64,000 nt of DNA from NCBI RefSeq assembly GCF_030035675.1, contig NC_084482.1, forward strand, positions 217,519,943 through 217,583,942, read 5' to 3'. The stretch is from Rhineura floridana. Lineage: Eukaryota > Chordata > Lepidosauria > Squamata > Rhineuridae. The stretch's first letter is position 1. Every line of letters starts with the position of its first letter. Below the pieces are notes generated by a model, which made no database searches, had not been told where the DNA came from, and was given only the letters and a program-made list of their open reading frames with translations. Position numbers and translations under genes: made by a program. Of this stretch, positions 55,465-64,000 are shown one piece after another.

Positions 55465-55660
55465 AAGGGCCATAGCTCAGTGGGGAGCAGCTTCTTCACA
55501 TGCAGAAGGTCCCAGGTGCAATCCTGCCATCTCCAGGTAGAGCTGGAGGGGGAAAAAACCCAAACTTGAAACCCTGGAGAGCTGCTGCCAGTTGGTGTAG
55601 GCACACTGAACTAGATAGGCCAACATTCTCACTCAGTATAAGGCAGCTTCCTATGTTTAT
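55465..55660 (+). mobile_element. tRNA-derived SINE (CORE/MIR-like)
   Basis: gggccatagctcagtgggga, aggtcccaggtgcaatcctg, cactcagtataaggcagctt, cctatgtt. Confidence 0.85.
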
Positions 55661-55907
55661 AATGCAGGCTGCAACCCATTCCCAAGTTCATGTTGGAGGA
55701 AAAAACTGGATGCACTGTGGATTTATTCTGATTAAACTGAGCTCTGTGGGAGGTCTTTGTTACCTCGTGTAGAAATGCAGGCAGAAAAGGGTGGCTGAGA
55801 ATGGAAAGAGGCACAGGCTGTCAGTGTAGAACCAGAGGATTCACTAGACATGAATGATTATAATAAAGCTGGTGAATGTGTTAAAATGAATGCAGGGAAA
55901 TACATGT

Positions 55908-56125
55908 GGCTAGTGGTTAGAGAGTGTCGGACTATGACCTGGGAGACCAGGGTTCGAATCCCCACACAGCCATGAAGCTCCCTGGGTGACCTTGGGCCAG
56001 TCACTGCCTCTCAGCCTCAGAGGGAGGCAATGGTAAACCCCCTGTGAATACTGCTTACCATGAAAACCCTATTCATAGGGTCACCATAAGTTGGAATCGA
56101 CTTGAAGGCAGTCCATTTCCATTTC
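55908..56125 (+). mobile_element. Short Sauria-type SINE
   Basis: ggctagtggttagagagtgt, ggttcgaatcccc (B box), tgggtgaccttgggccagtc, tggaatcgacttgaaggcag. Confidence 0.88.
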
Positions 56126-56658
56126 ATATGGCGCTAGCTAAAAGCTCATCAGTTGTGATGGGAGGGGGACAGTCTGTAGCTGTCTACACAAGAGGGAACT
56201 AACTAGACCCTCTGCTCCCCTCATCGGGGCAGTAAGGGCTACTAAGTTTCACTAAATTAGCCTTTGCCAACCTGGTGCCCTCCATACCATCATCTGCTGG
56301 CTGGGGTTGATGGGATTTGTAGACCAAAACTGCTCCAGTTCTTTCCAGTCTACCATCCTTCACTGTGTTCAAGAAAGACCATTTGGGATGCCGTTGAAAA
56401 GCCATCACCTCCCAGTGTGGTCTTCAAGCCTCCTTGGCCCCTTTCCTTGACCTAACCTTTCACCCTTAGACAGATAAGTAAAGTGTCGCACTTGGGGTGC
56501 TGCTGTGGTGATAAAGGCAGAATTTGTTGTCTGTCCTTGCAATGTACTGAGTGTTCCTCCATCTTAGACAGGTGTTTTGCTTGTTCTGAGTAAGTTTAAC
56601 TTAACAGGTTTTTTAGCTTTGCCCTTGACACAATCAAACTCTTCTATTCCCTACCCAG

Positions 56659-57465
56659 GTTAGTTATGGTTTTGTCTTCCATGACCTCAACGATAATACT
56701 CAGTTCCCTTTTTTCTACCGGATGGTCCCAAAAAGCGAATACCAGTATGCGGGGATTGCCAGGTTGCTTTTGCATTTTGGATGGACGTGGATTGGTCTCT
56801 TTGCTCCAGACAATGACAATGGAGAGAGGTTCATAAGTGCCATGACACCTGTGCTCACCTCGAATGGTGTTTGTGTCCCTATTTCACAAAAAATCCCAGA
56901 AATGACTGTGTTTGAAAAAGTGTCAATTTCCACTGATTCAATTCTCACATGGAGACAAGTCAGCGTATTTCTTTACTATGCAGAGACTCGCTCTTTTTAC
57001 AATGGAATATTCCTTATAAATCAGATACTAAAAAAAATGATAGAGCCCATTGAGGGAAAAGTCTGGATCACAACAGCTTTGTGGGACATCGCCTCGACAA
57101 TATCTGACAGTAGGTTACATTTCCAGCATAGACAATGGTTTTTTTCCTTCTTACTCCAGACAAAGAACACCCTGAAACATAACAATTTTGACTTGAATCA
57201 TATCCTTCCATACTGGAGGAAAGCATTTCATTGTTTCTATCCAAAGAACTTCTTGTCTGTGAAAGAACGGCTAAGATGTGAATAGAAAGGGGAATTACCC
57301 CTGGATGTGCTTGCGCAAAGTCTGTCTCCAAACGACTACAACATTTACATCAGTGTCCGGGCTGTGGCACATGCCTTGAATGCTGCATCCTTCTCCAGAT
57401 CCAAGCGGGTGGTGTTCATGGGTGGAGGAGACAGGCTGGGACTTCAGGGTCTGCGGCCATGGCAG
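56659..57465 (+). pseudogene. V2R copy 2, exon 3
   Basis: 807 nt, phase 0, after attccctacccag: [28 protein letters not shown]-like [18 protein letters not shown], then KERLRCE and a TAG (57283-57285) where the intact copy has CAG. The frame reopens (KGELPLDVLAQSLSPNDYNI) to LRPWQ before GTATTC. Confidence 0.93.
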
Positions 57466-57517
57466 GTATTCCCTTTTATCTCTGCAGAAAATGACAAAAG
57501 TGCTCTATTGTGGAATC

Positions 57518-57605
57518 ACAGAATTTGGAATCATAGAGATGGGGGCAGGTGGTAGGCCAGATAGTCCAATCTCTTCTACAATGCAGGGAATCCTAAATTA
57601 TAACA
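57518..57605 (-). mobile_element. Classical CR1 3' scrap, shared with copy 1
   Basis: tggaatcatagagatggggg, ccagatagtccaatctcttc, in the same place after exon 3 as the CR1 piece at 37930. Confidence 0.6.
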
Positions 57606-57609
57606 TCTA

Positions 57610-57715
57610 CAACAGACTTGTTACGTGCCTTCAAGTCGATTATGACTTATGATGACCCTATGAATCAGTGACCTCCAAGAGCATCTGTCATGAACCACTC
57701 TGTTCAGATCAAAGA
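57610..57715 (-). mobile_element. BovB 3' end fragment
   Basis: ttacgtgccttcaagtcgat, ctccaagagcatctgtcatg, as at 47655. Confidence 0.82.
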
Positions 57716-57812
57716 ATGTTCAAAGTGTTTTACAGAAGTAAAAACAAAAAAGCATATATATAATTTTTTTGAAAAAACAGAAACCACATTAGGCAGAGTG
57801 AGTCAGCTGGTG

Positions 57813-57815
<3 letters not shown>

Positions 57816-57869
<54 letters not shown>
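57816..57869 (+). repeat. (GT)n microsatellite
   Basis: 27 uninterrupted GT/TG units. Confidence 0.98.
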
Positions 57870-58116
57870 GGGGAGAGTGCCAGCAAGGCTTGAAGGAAAG
57901 ATCTGTGCATGTCATGTGGGCTGTGATACCCAACATGGTGCCCTTCAGACGTTGCTGGGCTACAGCTTCCATCAGCCCCAGCCACCATAAATAACTATTC
58001 GCTCACGTTTGGCTTTCAGGCATCTTGAAGACCTTTTTATGCCAACAGGCCTATGTACCTATTTGAAAACGTCCTTCATCAGTGTGTACTTGCAGCCCAT
58101 TGCTTGGGCATTCTCT

Positions 58117-61100
58117 CTATTTGTTGTTATATGCCTCCAAGTGGACTACGACTTATGGTGACCCTATGAATCAGTGACCTCCAAGAGCATCTGTCATGAA
58201 CCATCCTGTTCAGATCTTGTACGTTCAGGTCTGTGGCTTCCTTTATGGAAACAATCCATCTCTTGTTTGGCCTTCCTCTTTTTCTACTCCCTGCTGTTTT
58301 CCCCAGCATTATTGTGTTTTCTAGTGAATCATGTCTTCTCATTATGTGTCCAAACTATGATAACCTCAGTTTCATCATTTTAGCTTCTAGTGACACTTCT
58401 GGTTTAATTTGTTCTAACACCCAATTATTTGTCTTTTTCACACTCCATGGTATGCGCAAAGCTCTCCTCCAACACCACATTTCAAATAAGTTGATTTTTC
58501 TCTTCTCAGCTTTTTTCACTGTCCAACTTTCACATCCATACATAGAGATCGGGAATACCATGTTCTGAATGATCCTGACTTTGGTGTTCAGTGAGACATC
58601 TTTGCATTTGAGAACCTTTTCAAGTTTTCTCACAGCTGCCCTCCCCAGTCCTAGCCTTCTTCTGATTTCTTGACTATTGTCTCCATTTTGGTTAATGACT
58701 GTGCCGATGTAATCCTTGACAAGTTCAATGTCCTCATTGTCAACAGTATAGTTACATAAATCTTCTGTTGTCATTACTTTAGTCTTTTTGACGTTCAGCT
58801 GTAGTCCTGCTGTTGTGCTTTCCTCTTTAACTTTCATCAGCATTCGTTTCAAATCGTTACTGGTTTCTGCTAACAGTATGGTATCGTCTGCATATCTTAA
58901 ATTATTGATATTTCTCCCTCCAATTTTCACACCTTCATCTTGGTCCAATCCTGCTTTCCGTATGATATGTTCTGCGTACAGATTAAACAAATAGTGTGAT
59001 AAAATACACCCCTAACAACCTTTCCGATGGGGAACCAGTCAGTTTCTCCATATTCTGTCCTTACAGTAGCCTCTTGTCCAGAGTATAGGTTGCACATCAG
59101 GACAATCAGATGCTGTGCCACCTCCATTTATTCTAAAGCATTCCATAGTTTTTCATGATCTACACAGTCAAAGGCTTTGCTGTAATCTATAAAGCACATT
59201 GTGGTTTTCTTCTGAAATTCCTTGCTCAGTTCCATTATCCAACTTATCTTTGCAATATGATCTCTGGTGCCTCTTTCCTTTCTAAATCCAGCTTGGATAT
59301 CTGGCATTTCTCGCTCCATATATGGTAAGAGCCTTTGCTGTAGAATCTTGAGCATTACTTTACTTGCATGGGATATTAAGGCAATCGTTTGATAATTACT
59401 GCATTCTCTGGGATCCCCTTTCTTTGGAATTGGGATATATATTGAACGCTTCCAATCTGTGGACCATTGTTTAGTTTTCCATATTTGTTGACAATGTTTT
59501 TGTCAAAATTTGGATAGATTCAGTCTCAGTAGCTTGTAGCAACTCTATTGGTATGCCATCTGTTCCTGGTGATATGTTTCTTCCAAGTATTTTAAGAGTA
59601 GCTTTTACCTCACATTCTAAAATTTCTGGTTCTCCATCATATGGTTCCTCTGTGAATGAATCTGTCATGCTTGCATCCTTTTTATAGAGTACTTCAGTGT
59701 ATTGCTTCCATCTTCTTTTTATTTCATCTCGGTCAGTCAGTGTGTTCCCCTCTTTATTTATTTATTTATTTATTTTACTTGTATACCGCCCCATAGCCGA
59801 AGCTCTCTGGGCAGTTTACAGTAACTAAAAAAAAATACAATTTAAAATACATCTTTAAAAAAACAATTTAAAACACAATTTAAAAATTCAAAACAATATA
59901 AAACACATGCTAAAATGCCTGGGAGAAGAGGAAAGTCTTGACCTGGTGCTGAAAAGATAACAGTGTTGGTGCCAGGTGCACCTCATCAGGGAGATCATTC
60001 CATAATTTGGGGGCCACCACTGAGAAGGCCCTCTCCCTTGTTGCCATTCTCTGAGCTTCCCTCAGAGTAGGCACCCGGAGGAGGGCCTTTGATCTTGAAC
60101 GTAGTGTATAGGTGGGTTCATATAGGGAGAGGCATTCCATCAGGTATTGTGGTCCCAAACTGTGTAAGGCTTTATAGGTCAAAAGCAGCACCTTGAATTG
60201 AACTCGGAAACATAAAGGCAGCCAGTACAAGCAGGCCAGAATCGGTTTTATACGTTCGGACCGTCTGGTCCCTGTTACCAATCTGGCCACTGCATTTTGC
60301 ACAAGCTGCAGTTTCCGAACCATCTTCAAAGGCAGCCCCACGTAGAATGCATTGCAGTAATCTAATTTAGAGGTCACCAGAGCATACTGAAGCCAGGTTA
60401 TCCCTGTCCAGATAGGGACGCAGTTGGGCCACCAACCAAAGTTGGTAGAAGGAACTCCATGACACTGAGGCTACCTGAGCCTCAAGTGACAGAGATGATT
60501 TTAGGAGAACCCCCAAGCTATGAACCTGCTCCTTCAGGGGGAGTGCAACCCCATCCAGGACAGGTTGGACATCCACCATCCAGTCAGAGGAACCACCCAC
60601 TAGCAGCATCTCAGTCTTGTCTGGATTGAGCCTCAGTTTATTAGCCCTCATCCAGTCCATTGTCACAGCCAGGCACCGGTTCAGCACATTGACAGCCTCA
60701 CCTGAAGAAGATGAAAAGGAGAAATAGAGCTGCGTGTCATCAGCATACTGATGGCAACGCACTCCAAAGCTCCGGATGACCGCACCCAATGATTTCATGT
60801 AGATGTTGAACAGCATGGGGGACAGAACTGACCCCTGCAGAACCCCATACTGGAGAGTCCAGGGTGCACCACCTTCTGGAGGCGACCTGCCAAGTAGGAG
60901 TGGAACCACTGCAATGCAGTACCTCCCACTCCCAACTCAGCCAGTCTTCCCAGAAGGATACCATGGTCGATGGTATCAAAAGCTGCTGAGAGATCATGGA
61001 GAATCAACAGAGTCACACTCCCCCTGTCTCTCTCCCGACAAACGTCATCATATAGGGTGACCAAGGCTGTTTCTGTGCCAAAACCAGGCTTGAAACCCGA

Positions 61101-62036
61101 CTGAAATGGATCCAGATAATCGGTCTCATCCAAAAGTGTCTGGAGCTGGTTCGCAACCAGTCGTTCCAGGACCTTGCCCAGGAATGGAACATTTGCTACC
61201 GGCCTATAGTTACTAAGATTTTCTGGGTCCAGGGAGGGTTTCTTCAGGAGTGGTCTCACTACCGCATCATGCAGGCAGCCAGGGACCACCCCCTCTCGCA
61301 GAGAGGCATTAATCACTTCCCTGGCCCAGCCGGCTGTTCCATTCCTGCTAGCTTTTATTAGCCAAGAAGGGCAATGATCCAGCACAGAAGTGGTTGCATG
61401 AACCTGTCCAAGCAACTTGTCAACATCCTCAACCTGCACCAAATGAAACTCATCCAAGAAATTGGGACAAGGCTGTGCTCTGGATACCTCGCTTGATTCA
61501 CCTGCTATAACACTGGAGTCTAAGTCTTGGTGGATGCTAAAGATTTTATCCTGGAAGTGCCTAGCAAATTCATTACAGCGGGCCTCAGATGGTTCTACCA
61601 TGTCCCTGGGGCCAGAGTGTAATAGCCCCCGGACAATTCTGAAGAGCTCCGCTGGGTGGTAGAGTGATGATTTGATAGTGGCAGCAAAATATTTTTTTTT
61701 GCTGCCCTTACTGCCCCTAAATACAGCTTATCATAGGCACTTACCAGTGTATAATTGCATCCACTAGAAGTTCGTCTCCATCTGCACTCAAACCATCTCC
61801 GATATTGTTTCATCGCTCTCAACTCTGGGGTATACCATGGAGCCATATGAGCTCTACACAGGAGAGGGTGCTCAGGAGCAATCATGTCAACCACCTGGGC
61901 CATTTCTGTATTCCACATCCCTACTAGTGGTTTAAATTTCCCTTTCATTTCTCTACTCTTTTGGAATAGGGCTCTTGTTCTTCCCTTTTTGTTGTCCTCT
62001 TCTATTTCTATATAATAACTATTGTAATAGTTCTTT
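58117..62036 (-). mobile_element. BovB (RTE) LINE split by an L2 insertion
   Basis: 58117-59752 holds the 3' end and most of the reverse transcriptase on the minus strand: ILGRNISPGTDGIPIELLQA, AGFRKERGTRDHIAKISWIM, IDYSKAFDCVDHEKLWNALE, LRYADDTILLAETSNDLKRM and NMVFPISMYGCESWTVKKAE. 61951-62036 continues upstream (YIEIEEDNKKGRTRALFQKS). The L2 lies between. Several stops and frame breaks are present, and the catalytic YADD is intact. Confidence 0.9.
59755..61950 (-). mobile_element. L2 LINE inserted in BovB
   Basis: The 3' end (taccgccccatagccgaagc, reversed) starts at 59755 next to (TTTA)n. Coding then runs upward: SRSKALLRVPTLREAQ and [48 protein letters not shown] (one residue off the usual GVPQGS), [20 protein letters not shown] and [20 protein letters not shown], up to LGPRDMVEPSEARCN near 61601. 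At least three frame changes. Confidence 0.92.
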
Positions 62037-62325
62037 TTTTTTTTGGAATAATTTTTATTATTCAAATTTTCATAAAACAAACACAACAAAATCAAACAAC
62101 AAAAACAATACAACAAAAAGAAAAAGAAAAACTTGACTTCCGATTTGTCACAGATCAGCTATAAGTATATAATATATATCAAACCTGTCCCCTAAAATTC
62201 ACTTTTTTCCATAGTCTATCTTAATTAATCGTCAAATCCCATTATCATCATTTCATTTTTTTCTTTCAACAAAAAGTCCAAAAGAGGCTTCCATTCCTTA
62301 AGAAATGTATCTGTCGTTTTTTCTC
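62037..62325 (-). mobile_element. T-rich retroelement 3' end, possibly L1-like
   Basis: A T-run, then ggaataatttttattattca, and the phrase cttgacttccgatttgtcac look like a reversed poly(A)-ended LINE tail. Family uncertain. Confidence 0.4.
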
Positions 62326-64000
62326 TATACGTGAAAGAAGCCATTGAATCCAGCAAGCTCGAAACCCCAAAAGAGGCAGACTCCTCCACAGAATCGTTGT
62401 GGGTGGTGATACCATGCCCCAGGAGGGACTTAATACTGGGAACGATCTATCGTCCCCCTGATCAAAATGCTCAGGGAGACCTGGAGATGAGATATGAAAT
62501 TGAGGAAGCATCCAAACTAGGAAATGTGGTAGTAATGGGTGACTTCAACTACCCGGACATAGAATGGCTGCATATGTGTTCCAGTCATGACAAAGAAGCA
62601 AAGTTTCTAGATATTCTAAATGACTATTCCCTAGACCAGTTGGTTATGGAACCGACCAGAGGGACGGCAACCCTGGACTTAATCCTCAGTGGGGACCGGG
62701 ACCTGGTGCGAGATGTAAGTGTTGTTGAACCGATTGGGAGCAGTGACCACAGTGCTATTAAATTAAACATACATGTAACTGGCCAATTGCCACGAAAATC
62801 CAACACGGTCACATTTGACTTCAAAAGAGGAAACTTCACAAAAATGAGGGGATTGGTAAAAAGAAAGCTGAAAAACAAAGTCCAGAGGGTCACATCACTC
62901 GAAAATGCTTGGAAGTTGTTTAAAAACACTCTATTAGAAGCTCAACTGGAGTGCATACCACAGATCAGAAAAGGTACCGCTAGGGCCAAGAAGATGCCAG
63001 CATGGTTAACGAGCAAAGTCAAGGAAGCTCTTAGAGGCAAAAAGTCTTCCTTCAGAAAATGGAAGTCTTGTCCGAATGAAGAAAATAAAAAAGAACACAA
63101 ACTCTGGCAAAAGAAATGCAAGAAGACAATAAGGGATGCTAAAAAAGAATTTGAGGAGCACATTGCTAAGAACATAAAAACCAACAACAAAAAATTCTAT
63201 CAATACATTCAAAGCAGGGGACCATCTAGGGAGGCGATTGGACCCTTGGATGATAAGGGAGTCAAAGGTGTACTAAAGAACGATGAGGAGATTGCAGAGA
63301 AGCTAAATGAATTCTTTGCATCTCTCTTCACAGTGGAAGACATAGGGCAGATCCCTGAACCTGAACTAACATTTGCAGGAAGGGATTCTGAGGAACTGAG
63401 ACAAATAGTGGTAACGAGAAAGGAAGTTCTAGGCTTAATGGACGATATAAAAACTGACATGGCATCCACCCGAGAATTCTCAAAGAACTCAAATGTGAAA
63501 TTGCTGATCTGCTGACTAAAATATGTAACTTGTCCTTCGGGTCCTCCTCTGTGCCTGAGGACTGGAAAGTGGCAAATGTAACGCCAATCTTCAAAAAGGG
63601 ATCCAGAGGGGATCCCGGAAATTACAGGCCAGTTAGCTTAACTTCTATCCCTGGAAAACTGGTAGAAAGTATTATTAAAGCTAGATTAACTAAGCACATA
63701 GAAGAACAAGCCTTGCTGAAGCAGAGCCAGCATGGCTTCTGCAAGGGAAAGTCCTGTCTCAGTAACCTATTAGAATTCTTTGAGAGTGTCAGCAAGCATA
63801 TAGATAGAGGTGATCCAGTGGACATAGTGTACTTAGACTTTCAAAAAGCGTTTGACAAAGTACCTCACCAAAGACTTCTGAGGAAGCTTAGCAGTCATGG
63901 AATAAGAAGAGAGGTCCTCTTGTGGATAAGGAATTGGTTAAGAAGCAGAAAGCAGAGAGTAGGAATAAACAGACAGTTCTCCCAATGGAGGGCTGTAGAA
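62326..64000 (+). mobile_element. CR1 LINE, long copy running off the window
   Basis: The plus strand encodes the endonuclease C-terminal half (LILGTIYRPPDQNAQGDLEM, VVMGDFNYPDIEW, LDLILSGDRDLV, IGSSDHSAIKLN), then the linker and the start of the reverse transcriptase ([32 protein letters not shown]), ending at 64000. One small deletion near 63460 removes the usual SPGPDG codons and shifts the frame. Confidence 0.93.

Noticed and set aside
57730-57972. Threonine-histidine repeat protein
   Set aside because: It is a translation of the GT microsatellite.
57466-64000. Exons 4-6 of the second V2R copy
   Set aside because: I looked for the LHPFLRK, cysteine-linker and [12 protein letters not shown] motifs on both strands and found none. 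The stretch is occupied by LINEs.

Overview
The window looks like nuclear DNA of a squamate reptile, most likely a lizard. Three things point that way. Multi-exon vomeronasal type-2 receptor (V2R) genes are present. A SCAN/KRAB/C2H2 zinc-finger gene of the reptilian type is present. The repeats are the typical squamate mix: two CR1 subfamilies, L2, BovB (RTE), SINEs with BovB-like 3' tails including one with a 5S rRNA head, and many palindromic hAT-type MITEs. Nothing prokaryotic is present and I see no functional RNA gene.

Layout. 1-0.3 kb: a last-exon-like coding piece on the + strand, unidentified. 2.8-13.7 kb: a minus-strand host gene whose exons encode three BED zinc fingers plus a SCAN domain in one large exon, then a linker exon, a KRAB-A exon and a C2H2 finger exon. 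Splice sites and phases of the first two exons fit together, but at least three frameshifts make it a probable pseudogene as read here. LINEs and a three-layer nest (LTR element in a hAT MITE, CR1 in the LTR element) lie in its introns. 13.8-31.5 kb: gene-poor DNA full of repeats, with a GC/CpG-rich island at about 18.7-19.35 kb and clean hAT, Harbinger and Tigger-like insertions with target-site duplications. 32.5-46.9 kb: a complete six-exon V2R gene on the + strand, open through all exons (857 aa). 49.6-57.6 kb: a second V2R copy in the same orientation. It shares upstream, intron 1, intron 2 and intron 3 sequence with the first, but is decayed: no ATG, two nonsense codons, exon 2 absent, exons 4-6 not found before the window end. 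57.6-64 kb: LINE-on-LINE insertions (L2 in BovB) and a long CR1 running off the window end.

How the parts relate. The V2R pair is a tandem duplication about 17.9 kb apart. One copy appears functional as a family C pheromone-type chemoreceptor of the vomeronasal epithelium, and the other is a pseudogene. An identical 19-nt AT-rich block lies upstream of both and is the best promoter candidate. The zinc-finger gene would act as a KRAB-type transcriptional repressor if it were intact. Most of the rest is mobile-element sediment whose nesting order can be read directly.

I found no convincing new biological system. The observations most worth following are the BEDx3-SCAN-KRAB-C2H2 domain chain, the shared SINE plus about 280-bp downstream segment, the modular SINE heads on one BovB-type tail, and the conserved V2R upstream block.
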